DNA of 64,000 nucleotides from Pseudomonas laurentiana. GTDB lineage: Bacteria; Pseudomonadota; Gammaproteobacteria; Pseudomonadales; Pseudomonadaceae. The position numbers were made by a program, and so were the translations under genes. The stretch spans positions 1 to 64,000 of the forward strand of contig NZ_BMQU01000018.1 of assembly GCF_014648275.1 (NCBI RefSeq). Reading direction: 5' to 3'. Positions 9,303 to 17,827 of this stretch are shown in pieces. Under the pieces are notes generated by a model, which saw only the letters and a program-made list of their open reading frames with translations, did not search any database and was not told the DNA's origin. The first letter of the stretch is position 1; each line of letters starts with the position of its first letter.

Positions 9303-9443
9303 ACTAATCGACCTTGTTGATGGCGCCATCGACGCTGTCTATCAGTGGCGAATGTGCAGGGCAGGCAGGAGGTTTTGACTGGCAGCCACTCTCTTCGGCG
9401 CCCGGGCAGTGATACAGTCGCGTTTTCTCAAAGAGGATGGACC

Positions 9444-9794
9444 ATGCGGGTAGTCATCGCGGTTGTTGCCGCAGCGTTGTTGGCGGGCTGTGCGTCCTCG
9501 ACGATGGATGAAGCACGAAGCAAGACACCGGGCAAAACGTTTTCTTCAGCCAAATCGGCGGACGTCGTTGCCCAGTGCATTCAGTTTTCCTGGCAGGACG
9601 AAGCGGTGTTCGGTGTCGATGCCAGTGGTTACCTGGAGCCTGGCAAACCGGGCAGCTTTACTGTCTACACCCGGGGTGCGGAGTCGTTTGCGGACATCCA
9701 GAGCCAGGGGGCGGCCTCCCGCGTCAACTACTACGCGGTGAAGCCTGACGCGGTTGCCCAGCGTCGCATGGCCGCCTTGGCCACCTGCCTCTGA
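9444..9794 (+). CDS. small lipoprotein of unknown function
   Basis: A 116-residue protein with a signal peptide ending in a clear lipobox (ALLAGC, cysteine at residue 15). The start at 9444 is preceded by AGAGG; an in-frame upstream ATG at 9345 would bury the signal peptide and is rejected. The mature part holds two further cysteines (near residues 51 and 115) that may form a disulfide. No domain is recognised. It ends six bases before the end of the convergent HTH-PAS gene. Confidence 0.75.
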   Translation: MRVVIAVVAAALLAGCASSTMDEARSKTPGKTFSSAKSADVVAQCIQFSWQDEAVFGVDASGYLEPGKPGSFTVYTRGAESFADIQSQGAASRVNYYAVKPDAVAQRRMAALATCL

Positions 9795-9800
9795 ACGGGC

Positions 9801-10883
9801 TCAGCGTGTTGCCGCCAACTGGGTTTCCAGGTCGGCAATCCGTGCCTGCAGGCGAGCCTGCTCTTCGCGCTGGGCACTGATGTCTTCGAACACACTGATC
9901 AGTTGTTCCGGCTCACCGTTCTGGCGGCGTTGCAGGGCGGTACGCGCCCGTACCCAGACATAATGCCCGTCGTGATGGCGCACGCGCTTTTCCACGACAT
10001 AGCGGTCGATCTCGCCGGCCAACAGGCGCTCTAGCAGTGCCAGGTTGGTCGCCAGGTCGTCGGGGTGGGTGAGTTGCTGGAAGGTCATGCCATAGAGCGC
10101 TTCGGCACGGTAGCCCAACAGCTCGCAGAAACTGCTGTTGACCCGCTTCCAGGTGCCGTCCAGATCAATGTAGGCGAGGGCGCCCCAGGCCAGCTCGAAG
10201 ATCGCCCGAAAGCGTTCTTCACTGTTGCGCAACGCTTCTTCGGCAACCTTGCGATCCGTGTTGTCCATGCTGATGCCGACCATCCTGATCGAGCGTCCGG
10301 CGCTGTCGCGGACCACCGTGGCACGGGACGAGATCCAACGCATCTCGCCGTCGGGTTGGTAGATACGGAAGTCACACTCGCAGCCCGTGCCTTCAGCCAC
10401 CGCCTGGGCGTACATGGCCTGCATGTTGAGGACATCCTCTTCGGGCAGGTGAACCCAGAAGTCCTCGTTGCGATTGACTTGCCAGCCGTAGACCACTTCG
10501 ACGTTGGGTGAATAGGTGACTTCGTCGCTGATCAGGTTCCATTCCCAGGTCACGATACGGGCGCCTTCCTGGGCCAGCTTCATGCGGGTTTCGCTTTCCA
10601 TGATCTCGGCGGTGTAGCGACGACGCAGATCGGTCATCGGCAGTTCGACTACCTGGGTGGTCTGCACATCCTGCAGCGCGTCCTCGCCGTAACGCAGCCA
10701 GATCCAGTTGACCTTGAGGAAGGCCGCCAGCTTGCGCAGGTTGTCGTAATCGATTTCACCGCCACGGGTCCATTTGTGTACCGCCGTACGCGAAATGCCC
10801 AATGCCGTACCCACCGCCTGCAAGGTGAGTTTGTGGTGCTCAAGCAATTCTTTCAGGCGAAACGCGAAGCTGTTTTCCATCAT
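9801..10883 (-). CDS. HTH-PAS-PAS one-component regulator
   Basis: A 360-residue cytoplasmic protein. Residues about 5-70 form an XRE/Cro-type helix-turn-helix (LTLQAVGTALGISRTAVHKWTRGG). Two PAS domains follow at about 95-215 and 220-340, the first ending VGISMDNTDRK and the second FEDISAQREEQ, typical of PAC motifs. A coiled coil closes the protein (about 335-358). There is no kinase, GGDEF or EAL output, so DNA binding is the likely output, with small-molecule or redox sensing by the PAS domains. It lies just downstream of cntB on the same strand with a hairpin between them. Whether it regulates the carnitine genes cannot be told. Confidence 0.75.
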   Translation of the reverse strand: MMENSFAFRLKELLEHHKLTLQAVGTALGISRTAVHKWTRGGEIDYDNLRKLAAFLKVNWIWLRYGEDALQDVQTTQVVELPMTDLRRRYTAEIMESETRMKLAQEGARIVTWEWNLISDEVTYSPNVEVVYGWQVNRNEDFWVHLPEEDVLNMQAMYAQAVAEGTGCECDFRIYQPDGEMRWISSRATVVRDSAGRSIRMVGISMDNTDRKVAEEALRNSEERFRAIFELAWGALAYIDLDGTWKRVNSSFCELLGYRAEALYGMTFQQLTHPDDLATNLALLERLLAGEIDRYVVEKRVRHHDGHYVWVRARTALQRRQNGEPEQLISVFEDISAQREEQARLQARIADLETQLAATR

Positions 10884-10988
10884 GCGCAGGGGTGTCCTGG
10901 TCAGGTACAGAGCCCGCAGTATACCTAAGCTGTCAACTTGAGGTTGACGGTGTGCGCCAGTGCCAGTCGCGGTGGGGGGCTTGCATCG

Positions 10989-11034
10989 CCGGCACGCCAG
11001 CCCCCTGCATCACAGGATCGGGCTGGCGTGCCGG
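10989..11034 (-). terminator. strong GC-rich hairpin after cntB
   Basis: A perfect 15-base inverted repeat (arms 10989-11003 and 11020-11034, core GGCACGCCAGCCC) with a 16-base loop sits ten bases beyond the cntB stop. No T-run follows on the minus strand, so it may act as a rho-dependent stop, an mRNA 3'-end stabiliser or a REP-like element. Confidence 0.55.
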
Positions 11035-11044
11035 TGAGGCAGTG

Positions 11045-12016
11045 TTACAGGTCCAGCACCAGGCGTGCCGATTTGGCCCGCGATACACAGACCATCAGGC
11101 TCTGCTGGGCGGCTTTTTCTTCATCGCTCAGGTACTGGTCGAAGTGCTCGGCCTCGCCGTCGATGATCCGCGTTTCGCAGGTACCGCATACGCCTTCGCG
11201 GCACAGGCACTCGACGTTGGCGGCCTTGGACTTCTGGATGGCCTGGAGGATGCTCATGCCTTCTTCCACCAGCAGCTCCTGACCGGAACGGGCCAGTACC
11301 ACGGTGAATGCCGCGCCGGTAACCGGGGTGGCGGCAAATTGTTCCCAATGCACGCGCTGCTCGGCGATCCCGGCCTTGGCGGCAGTGGCGATCACGGCAT
11401 CGATCAGAGGCTTGGGTCCGCAGACATAGAGGTGGGCGTCTTCCGCCAGGTCGGCGCAGAGTGCGACCAGGTCGAGTTTGCGCGCCAGGCTGTCAATGTA
11501 GAACCGGGTGCGCCCGGCATGGGGCCCGGCCGAAAGGTCATCCTGAAAGGCGCCGTGCTCTGGGCTGCGGAAGGCGTAGTGCAGTTCGTAGTCGGTGTCG
11601 CCACCTTCCAGTTCATGCAGTTGTGCCAGGAATGGTGTGATGCCGATACCGCCGGCAATCAGCACGTGGCGTCCGGCTGTCGGGTCCAGGGCGAACAGGT
11701 TGTTCGGGCTGGAGATGGTCAAGGTGCTGCCGACCTCGACCTGCTGGTGCATGAACGCCGAACCACCCTTGGACTGCTCTTCCAGGCGTACGCCGATCTG
11801 GTAGCTGCGGGTGTCGCGCGGGTCGCTCATCAGCGAGTAGGCATTGCTGAACTGGCTGCCGTCGGCACCCTGCATTTGTACGATGATGTGGCTACCACCG
11901 GTGAAGGCCGGCATCGCTGCGCCATCGTCGCGCGCCAGGGTGAAGCGCTTGATCAGTGGTGTTGCTTGTTCTACCGCGGTTACCCGCACGTTGAACATTT
12001 CATATGTGTTGGCCAT
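11045..12016 (-). CDS. cntB: carnitine monooxygenase reductase CntB
   Basis: A 323-residue flavin/iron-sulfur reductase of the phthalate dioxygenase reductase type, predicted to pass NAD(P)H electrons to the Rieske oxygenase CntA. The N-terminal flavin-binding barrel is at about 1-105, then the nucleotide-binding domain (VLIAGGIGITPFL near 118-130; YVCGPKPLID near 197-206). The C-terminal plant-type [2Fe-2S] domain has Cys272, Cys277, Cys280 and Cys310 (C-x4-C-x2-C-x29-C). Length matches E. coli YeaX (321). GAGGTG precedes the ATG. The C-terminal placement of the 2Fe-2S domain would also suit other Rieske partners, but the neighbouring cntA decides the call. Confidence 0.88.
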   Translation of the reverse strand: MANTYEMFNVRVTAVEQATPLIKRFTLARDDGAAMPAFTGGSHIIVQMQGADGSQFSNAYSLMSDPRDTRSYQIGVRLEEQSKGGSAFMHQQVEVGSTLTISSPNNLFALDPTAGRHVLIAGGIGITPFLAQLHELEGGDTDYELHYAFRSPEHGAFQDDLSAGPHAGRTRFYIDSLARKLDLVALCADLAEDAHLYVCGPKPLIDAVIATAAKAGIAEQRVHWEQFAATPVTGAAFTVVLARSGQELLVEEGMSILQAIQKSKAANVECLCREGVCGTCETRIIDGEAEHFDQYLSDEEKAAQQSLMVCVSRAKSARLVLDL

Positions 12017-12078
12017 GGTTCACCTCGACTGCAGCAACGCGCGGCAGGCCCTGCCGCACGCTGTAACTCAATGCCCGG

Positions 12079-13527
12079 TTAAACGGCCAGGCACAGGTAC
12101 TTGATTTCCAGATAATCCTCGATGCCGTACTTCGAGCCTTCGCGGCCCAGGCCGGATTGCTTGACCCCGCCAAAGGGGGCGACTTCGTTGGAGATCAGCC
12201 CGGTATTGACCCCGACCATGCCGTACTCCAGGCGTTCGGCCACCTTGAAGACCCGCGCCAGGTCGCGGCTGTAGAAGTACGCCGCCAGGCCATACAGGGT
12301 GTCATTGGCCAGGGTGATGACTTCGTCATCACTGGAAAAACGCACCAGTGCTGCCACCGGGCCGAAGATTTCCTCGTCCAGCAGCTCCATGCCCGGGCCG
12401 ATGTTGGCCAGCACGGTCGGCTCGAAGAAGTTTCCGCCCAGGGCATGGGCCTTGCCACCAAGCACTACCTCGGCGCCTTTGCTCACCGCGTCGTCGATCA
12501 GGCTCTGGACCTTGGCCACCGCCTTGTCGCTGATCAGCGGGCCGACCTGCGTGCCTTCGCTTTGGCCATGGCCGACGCCCAGGGCGCGCACGCGCTCGAC
12601 GAAGCGTTCGGTGAATTGCGCATACACACGGTCATGCACATAGAAGCGGTTCACGCAGACGCAGGTTTGCCCGGCGTTGCGGTACTTGGCGATCAGGGCA
12701 CCTTCCACGGCGGCATCGATGTCGGCATCTTCAAACACAATGAACGGCGCGTTGCCGCCCAGTTCGAGTGACACCTTCTTGATGGTTTCGGCGCATTGGC
12801 CCATCAGCAGGCGACCAACCGGGGTCGAACCGGTGAAGCTGAGCTTGCGCACGGACGGGTGACCGGTCAGTTGCGCGCCGATGGCTGGCGCATCACCGGT
12901 GACCACGCTGAACACACCCGCCGGTACGCCCGCACGCTCGGCCAGTTCGGCCAGGGCCAAAGCCGAGAAGGGGGTTTCGTTGGCCGGCTTGACCACGATG
13001 GTGCAGCCTGCAGCCAGTGCCGGGGCGACTTTGCGCGTGATCATCGCCGCCGGGAAGTTCCACGGGGTGATGGCGGCACAGACACCGATGCCTTGCTTGA
13101 TCACCAGCAGACGCTTGTCGCTGGCCGGGCTTGGAATGACGTCGCCATAGACGCGTTTGCCTTCCTCGGCGAACCACTCGACAAACGAGGCCGCGTAGCG
13201 AATTTCACCCAGGGCTTCGTGCAGCGGCTTGCCTTGTTCCAGAGTCATCAACCGGGCCAGGTCTTGCTCATGCTCGAGCAATAGCTCGAACCAGCGGCGC
13301 AGCACCTGTGCGCGGTCCTTGGCGGTGCGTCCGCGCCAGCCGTCCAGTGCGGCTTCAGCGGCTTCGATGGCCCGCACCGCTTCGGCGCCGCCCATCAGCG
13401 GTACATGGCCGAGCACGTTGCCATTGGCCGGATCAGTCACGGCCAGGTGGCGACCGTCATCGGCCTCGCACCAGGCGCCAGCGATATAGGCTTGCTGGCG
13501 GAACAGTTTGGAATCGTTAAGTTTCAC
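12079..13527 (-). CDS. GabD-like aldehyde dehydrogenase, predicted malic semialdehyde dehydrogenase
   Basis: An NAD(P)-dependent aldehyde dehydrogenase of 482 residues, the same length as E. coli succinate semialdehyde dehydrogenase GabD. I prefer the GTG at 13527 (MKLNDSKLFRQQ, aligning with GabD) with GGAG eight bases upstream, over the GTG at 13536. Catalytic residues: Asn157 (PWNFPA), Glu255 (LELGG) and Cys289 in GQTCVC, followed by Cys291 as in the GabD redox pair. It sits between cntA and cntB, so I infer oxidation of malic semialdehyde, the carbon product of carnitine cleavage, to malate. Activity on succinate semialdehyde cannot be excluded. Confidence 0.85.
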   Translation of the reverse strand: MKLNDSKLFRQQAYIAGAWCEADDGRHLAVTDPANGNVLGHVPLMGGAEAVRAIEAAEAALDGWRGRTAKDRAQVLRRWFELLLEHEQDLARLMTLEQGKPLHEALGEIRYAASFVEWFAEEGKRVYGDVIPSPASDKRLLVIKQGIGVCAAITPWNFPAAMITRKVAPALAAGCTIVVKPANETPFSALALAELAERAGVPAGVFSVVTGDAPAIGAQLTGHPSVRKLSFTGSTPVGRLLMGQCAETIKKVSLELGGNAPFIVFEDADIDAAVEGALIAKYRNAGQTCVCVNRFYVHDRVYAQFTERFVERVRALGVGHGQSEGTQVGPLISDKAVAKVQSLIDDAVSKGAEVVLGGKAHALGGNFFEPTVLANIGPGMELLDEEIFGPVAALVRFSSDDEVITLANDTLYGLAAYFYSRDLARVFKVAERLEYGMVGVNTGLISNEVAPFGGVKQSGLGREGSKYGIEDYLEIKYLCLAV

Positions 13528-13578
13528 GCAAGGCACTCCGTATACCGCCGCCGACCCGTAGGCCGGCGGCTGGCAGGG

Positions 13579-14700
13579 TCAGTCGTTGATATGGGCGACG
13601 GCGATCAGGTTGTGGAAGTGGGCAATGCCGTGCTCGCTCATGCCGCTGCGCTGACGGTCGGCCATGATCCGGCCCTGGCCACGGTAGCCACGGGACTTCA
13701 GGCCCTTCTGCACGCTTTCCACCAGACGCAGGTCTTCAGGGCGGAACACTTCGCGGTACCAGTCGATCAGCTTCTGCTGCTCTTCGGTGATGTCCTTGTT
13801 CAGGAAGTAGATGTCGTAATGCTGCAGCGTGGTCTCGGCATCGACCGGGAACTCATAGATCACGGTCATGAAGTTCGCGCCTGGCGGTACGTTGAACATG
13901 GTGCATGGCCAGGTCCAGAAACCGGCGAAGGATGGGTCTTTCACCGACTCATCGAACGTGAAGGACTGCTCCGAGGGTTTGGCCAGGCCGTACTGCAAGG
14001 TCCAGTTACCAAAGGTGGTATGGGTGTACTGGCCCACGTCTACCGAATCGGCGAAGCCTGGGTGGGCCGGCGCGCAGTGGTAGCACTCCAGGTAGTTGTC
14101 GACGATCGACTTCCAGTTGGCCGGGGTGTCGCTGACGAAGCGGGCGGCCAGGTGCAAGTCATCGATCACTGCACAGGCTTGACGCATGCGCGCTTCCAGG
14201 CCCGGCAGCTGTTCTTCAACGGTGCCGGCCTCCATGTCCATGTTGATGAAGATGAAGCCGGCGTATTCCTCGACGCGCAACTGCACCAGGGTGGAGTTTT
14301 CCTTGTCGAAGTTCACCACGTTTTCGCAGTTACGGGCATGGGCCAGCTCGCCATCGAGCTTGAAGGTCCAGGCGTGGTAAGGGCAGGTGATGACGTTCTT
14401 GGCCTTGCCGCTGCCACTGAGCAGCTGATGACCACGGTGTGGGCAGACGTTGTAGAAGGCGCGCAGCACGCTGTCACGACCACGAACAACGATGATGCTT
14501 TCGCCGATCACTTCACGGGTGATGTAAGCGTTGTTCTCGGCGACTTCACTGCGGTGGCCTACACAGATCCAGCTATGGGCGAAGATCGCTTCTTTCTCAT
14601 GTTCAAACACCGATTGCTGGGTGTAGAAATTCGCCGGAATGGTAAAGGCTTCATCGGCGTTGCTGCAGAAGTCGGCGGGCAGACGTTTGAAATCATTCAT
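13579..14700 (-). CDS. cntA: carnitine monooxygenase oxygenase subunit CntA
   Basis: A 373-residue Rieske non-heme iron oxygenase predicted to hydroxylate L-carnitine at C4, releasing trimethylamine and malic semialdehyde. The Rieske cluster ligands are Cys86, His88, Cys106 and His109. The mononuclear iron ligands are His208, His213 and Asp323. The residue bridging the two centres is Glu205 (NYLECYHC), where most Rieske oxygenases have Asp; Glu205 and Asp323 coincide in numbering with Acinetobacter CntA. Length fits CntA/YeaW (371-374), whereas glycine betaine monooxygenase GbcA is longer. The context (BCCT transporter, D-malate dehydrogenase, CntB) agrees. It has its own promoter region after a terminator. 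Confidence 0.92.
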   Translation of the reverse strand: MNDFKRLPADFCSNADEAFTIPANFYTQQSVFEHEKEAIFAHSWICVGHRSEVAENNAYITREVIGESIIVVRGRDSVLRAFYNVCPHRGHQLLSGSGKAKNVITCPYHAWTFKLDGELAHARNCENVVNFDKENSTLVQLRVEEYAGFIFINMDMEAGTVEEQLPGLEARMRQACAVIDDLHLAARFVSDTPANWKSIVDNYLECYHCAPAHPGFADSVDVGQYTHTTFGNWTLQYGLAKPSEQSFTFDESVKDPSFAGFWTWPCTMFNVPPGANFMTVIYEFPVDAETTLQHYDIYFLNKDITEEQQKLIDWYREVFRPEDLRLVESVQKGLKSRGYRGQGRIMADRQRSGMSEHGIAHFHNLIAVAHIND

Positions 14701-14751
14701 GGTGTTTTCCTCTTACAGGCACGGACGCGTCAGCGGCGTACTTTTTACTTA

Positions 14752-14778
14752 TTGGTTAACGAGTATCTGTTGGTTAAC
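14752..14778 (-). promoter_or_regulatory. GTTAAC-N12-GTTAAC operator-like element upstream of cntA
   Basis: Two TTGGTTAAC copies (14752-14760 and 14770-14778) are spaced 18 bases start to start, 50-80 bases upstream of cntA and just after the transporter's terminator. The GTTAAC pair with a 12-base spacer recurs upstream of the BCCT gene at 16535-16558, with 7 of 12 spacer bases shared, suggesting one regulator for both units. Confidence 0.6.
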
Positions 14779-14787
14779 AGCCTGGGC

Positions 14788-14829
14788 AAAAAAATAGCCT
14801 GCCGCCTCGATCCCTGAGGGCGAGCAGAC
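14788..14829 (-). terminator. rho-independent terminator after the BCCT transporter
   Basis: Read on the minus strand: GTCTGC-T-CGCC-C-TC pairs with GA-GGCG-GCAGGC around a short loop, followed by TATTTTTTT. It lies 12 bases past the transporter stop and separates its transcript from that of cntA. Confidence 0.8.
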
Positions 14830-14840
14830 AGTTGCCGTGG

Positions 14841-16445
14841 TTATGGCGTTGCGACTGCCGCAGGCGCTGGGGCTTTTTCTTCAGGTGATTCGCCTGCCAG
14901 TCGTGCTGCTTCTTCTTCGATGCGGTACGCCGGCACGTGGCTGTAGTCCTGAAGCATCCATTTGAAGAAGCCGTAGATCTTCACCAGCAGGATCAGCATG
15001 AAAGGGATCGCAGTGAGCACGACGGCGGTTTTCATGGTCGACAGCGAGGCCTTGGCGAACAGCATGGCCAGTGGCACCAGGGTCAACACCAGGCACCAGA
15101 ACAGACGGTGAGTTGGCGTTGGGTCTTCACCTTCGCGCAGGTTCGGGGTACTGGTGGCCGCGACGGCATAGGCGGCGGCGTCCATGTGCGAGGCGCAGAA
15201 CACGGCCATGATGAACAGGTACACGGCGAGGAATACCTTGCCCAGCGGCAGGGCGGTCAGCAGCGCACTCACCGCGCTTTCACCACCTTGTTCCGTGAGG
15301 ATCTTCGGTACGTCAATGGCGCCTGTGATGAACTGGTGCATGCTGTAGCTTTCCAGTGCGCCGAAGAAGAACCAGCACCCGAAGCTGCCACCCAGCAGCA
15401 GGGCGAAGACCACTTCCTTGATCTGCCGACCACGGGAAACGCGGGTCACGAACATGGCCACGCCCGGAGCGTAGGACACCCACCACAACCAGTAGAACAC
15501 CGTCCAGTTGCGGGTGAAGGCACCGTCACCGGCAGGGTCGGTGAACAGGCTCATGTGCACGTAGTTCTGAATCATGACGCCGACGGCATTGGCCGTGTTG
15601 TTGATGGTGAACTGCGTTGGGCCGACCAGCAGTACCACCCCGGCAAACACCAGCGCACCGATGCAGACCATCTTGCTCAGGCGCTGCAGGCCGCCGTCGA
15701 TACCGATGTAGGAACTGAGCGAGAACAGCACCGCCACGCCACCGATCACCATCAGTTGCACGGTAAAGGTGTTGGGCGTGCCCGCCAGGTCAGACAGGCC
15801 ACGGGTCAGGGTCGAGGCGGTCAGGGCCAGGGATACGGTCAGTGCGCCCATCATGGTCAGCAGGAAGATCAGGTCCACGGTGCGGCCGACCGGGCCGGTG
15901 GCCTTGAAGCCGGTTACCGCTTCAACGATCGAGGCCAGGTTCAGGCCGCTCTTCTTGCGGACATGGAAGTGGTAGGCCATGGCCAGGGAGGCCAGCGCGT
16001 AGATCGACCAGGCGCTGATGCCCCAGTGGAAGAACGAGTAGCTGACGCTGTATTCCAGTGCCTGGCGCGACTGCGGAACGATGTTCAAGCCCGGCGTCTG
16101 GTAGTAGTAGGCCCATTCCATGACGCCCCAGTAGAGGGTCGAAGAGCCCATGCCGGCGCAGATGAACATGAACACCCACGTGGTCGTGGAGTATTCCGGT
16201 TTACCACTGCCGAAGCGGATGTTGCCGTACTTGCTGAATGCCAGGTACAGCACCGCCAGAGAGCTGATGAACACCAGCAACTGCACGCTGGTACCGAAGG
16301 TGCGGGTAGAAAACTCGAACAACTGGTTGGCCGTGGTTTCGGCCTGGGTGGGGAACAAGGCTAACCCGATGACAGTGAGCAGCACGGCTATAAGGCTCAC
16401 GGTAATCAGAAACACATCAATCTTTTTATTTTTGTGGGACATCAT
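14841..16445 (-). CDS. BCCT-family transporter, predicted carnitine/betaine uptake
   Basis: A 534-residue betaine/carnitine/choline transporter with about 12 membrane helices and a charged, proline-rich C-terminus. The family signature [17 protein letters not shown] is followed by [10 protein letters not shown]. The segment [12 protein letters not shown] resembles the CaiT/YeaV branch. At the position of CaiT Met331, which allows sodium-free antiport, this protein has Val, as in ion-coupled BetP, so ion-driven import seems more likely than exchange. Its place matches E. coli yeaV, between D-malate dehydrogenase and the Rieske oxygenase. It has a separate promoter and terminator. Carnitine as substrate is inferred from context. 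Confidence 0.85.
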   Translation of the reverse strand: MMSHKNKKIDVFLITVSLIAVLLTVIGLALFPTQAETTANQLFEFSTRTFGTSVQLLVFISSLAVLYLAFSKYGNIRFGSGKPEYSTTTWVFMFICAGMGSSTLYWGVMEWAYYYQTPGLNIVPQSRQALEYSVSYSFFHWGISAWSIYALASLAMAYHFHVRKKSGLNLASIVEAVTGFKATGPVGRTVDLIFLLTMMGALTVSLALTASTLTRGLSDLAGTPNTFTVQLMVIGGVAVLFSLSSYIGIDGGLQRLSKMVCIGALVFAGVVLLVGPTQFTINNTANAVGVMIQNYVHMSLFTDPAGDGAFTRNWTVFYWLWWVSYAPGVAMFVTRVSRGRQIKEVVFALLLGGSFGCWFFFGALESYSMHQFITGAIDVPKILTEQGGESAVSALLTALPLGKVFLAVYLFIMAVFCASHMDAAAYAVAATSTPNLREGEDPTPTHRLFWCLVLTLVPLAMLFAKASLSTMKTAVVLTAIPFMLILLVKIYGFFKWMLQDYSHVPAYRIEEEAARLAGESPEEKAPAPAAVATP

Positions 16446-16523
16446 CGTCTCCTGGACGTTGGCGTACGTAGTGCTTGGCCCGGTGCAAGTCCGGGGTACT
16501 GCGGTACCTCTACTCTCCTTGTC

Positions 16524-16558
16524 GTTAACCGAAAGTTAACATGAATCTTTCGGTTAAC
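16524..16558 (-). promoter_or_regulatory. 12-bp inverted repeat with embedded GTTAAC pair upstream of the BCCT gene
   Basis: GTTAACCGAAAG (16524-16535) and its exact reverse complement CTTTCGGTTAAC (16547-16558) flank an 11-base centre containing another GTTAAC (16535-16540). The 18-base-spaced GTTAAC pair (16535 and 16553) is the same arrangement as upstream of cntA. It lies 80-115 bases before the transporter start, a suitable place for an activator or repressor. Confidence 0.65.
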
Positions 16559-16636
16559 AGTTTGCATAGAATCGTCGTGGACTGCAAGCACGCGAAAGCC
16601 GGTTGTCGGACAATCCTGACAACCGGCCCTGGGTGA

Positions 16637-17728
16637 TCAGGCCCCGATCAGTTCGGCGATGGCCTTGCCAACCTGTTGGGTGGACGCGCTGCCGCCCATG
16701 TCGCGGGTGGTGTCACCGTCGGCGATGACCTGTTCGATGGCCTTGAGGATGTCGTCGTGTGCAGCGCGATAGCGCCGGTCGGCACCGTCGTTGCCGAGGA
16801 ATTCCAGCATCAGTGCACCGGACCAGATCATGGCGATCGGGTTGGCGATGTTCTGCCCGAAGATGTCTGGCGCCGAACCGTGTACCGGCTCGAACAGTGA
16901 CGGGAACGTGCGCTCCGGGTTGAGGTTGGCCGACGGCGCGATACCGATGGTGCCGGCACAGGCCGGGCCCAGGTCGGAGAGAATGTCGCCGAACAGGTTA
17001 GAGGCTACGACCACGTCGAAGCGCTCGGGTTGCAGTACGAAGCGTGCACAGAGGATGTCGATGTGCTGCTTGTCCCAACTCACCTCGGGGTAGTGCGCAG
17101 CCATGGCGGCGGTGCGCTCGTCCCAGTACGGCATGCTGACCGCCATGCCATTGGATTTGGTCGCCGAAGTCAGGTGCTTGCGCTCGCGGGTCTGGGCCAG
17201 GTCGAAGGCGTACTTGAGGATACGGTCGACGCCACGGCGGGTGAACACCGACTCCTGCAGGACGAACTCATTCTCGGTGCCTTCGAACATCCGTCCACCC
17301 AGCGACGAGTATTCGCCTTCGGTGTTTTCGCGGATCACCACGAAGTCGATATCGCCTGGCTGGCGTCCGGCCAGCGGGCACGGCACGCCAGGGAACAGGC
17401 GAACCGGGCGGATGTTCACGTACTGGTCGAAGTCGCGGCGGAACTTGAGCAGCGAACCCCACAGGGAAATATGGTCCGGTACTTTGTCCGGCCAGCCGAC
17501 CGCGCCGAAGTACAGTGCATCGAACCCTTTGAGCTGCTCGAACCAGTCGTCCGGCATCATCTTGCCGTGGGCCAGGTAGTAATCGCAGCTGGCCCACTCG
17601 AAGAATTCGAACTCAAGGTTCAGGCCGTGTTTTCGCGCAGCCGCCTCGACCACACGAATACCTTCTGGGAGAACTTCGTTACCGATGCCATCGCCAGGGA
17701 TTGCGGCGATACGGAATGTCTTGCTCAT
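16637..17728 (-). CDS. dmlA: D-malate dehydrogenase (tartrate dehydrogenase family)
   Basis: A 363-residue NAD-dependent decarboxylating dehydrogenase of the isocitrate/isopropylmalate superfamily, predicted to turn D-malate into pyruvate and CO2. Motifs: IPGDGIGNEV at the N-terminus, VIRENTEGEYSSLGGR mid-protein, and the metal/substrate segment VVASNLFGDILSDLGPA. Length equals E. coli DmlA (361). I take the ATG at 17728 over the GTG at 17737. Family members also accept tartrate or isopropylmalate. It sits next to a divergent LysR regulator, as in E. coli dmlR-dmlA, and beside the cnt genes, which should generate D-malate from L-carnitine. Confidence 0.88.
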   Translation of the reverse strand: MSKTFRIAAIPGDGIGNEVLPEGIRVVEAAARKHGLNLEFEFFEWASCDYYLAHGKMMPDDWFEQLKGFDALYFGAVGWPDKVPDHISLWGSLLKFRRDFDQYVNIRPVRLFPGVPCPLAGRQPGDIDFVVIRENTEGEYSSLGGRMFEGTENEFVLQESVFTRRGVDRILKYAFDLAQTRERKHLTSATKSNGMAVSMPYWDERTAAMAAHYPEVSWDKQHIDILCARFVLQPERFDVVVASNLFGDILSDLGPACAGTIGIAPSANLNPERTFPSLFEPVHGSAPDIFGQNIANPIAMIWSGALMLEFLGNDGADRRYRAAHDDILKAIEQVIADGDTTRDMGGSASTQQVGKAIAELIGA

Positions 17729-17787
17729 GGGGGGCACACTCGTTGTCTAGGGAACAGGTGCGGACCATGCTATAAGGGCTGTGTTCA

Positions 17788-17798
17788 GAGATAATCTC
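17788..17798. promoter_or_regulatory. palindrome in the dmlA/LysR divergent promoter
   Basis: GAGAT-A-ATCTC is a perfect 11-base palindrome in the 99-base gap between the divergent dmlA and lysR starts, 30 bases before the regulator gene. Dyads of this size at this place are typical LysR-type binding sites. Confidence 0.45.
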
Positions 17799-17827
17799 GT
17801 CAATCATGGATTCTTAGTGCACGTATC

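Noticed and set aside
13579-14700. Glycine betaine monooxygenase GbcA as an alternative name for the Rieske oxygenase
   Set aside because: Length, Glu205/Asp323 numbering and the dmlA-transporter-reductase context match CntA/YeaW better.
13405-16364. Long plus-strand ORFs (13405-14817, 14937-16364) opposite cntA and the BCCT transporter
   Set aside because: Shadows of the minus-strand genes; their translations lack any family motif.
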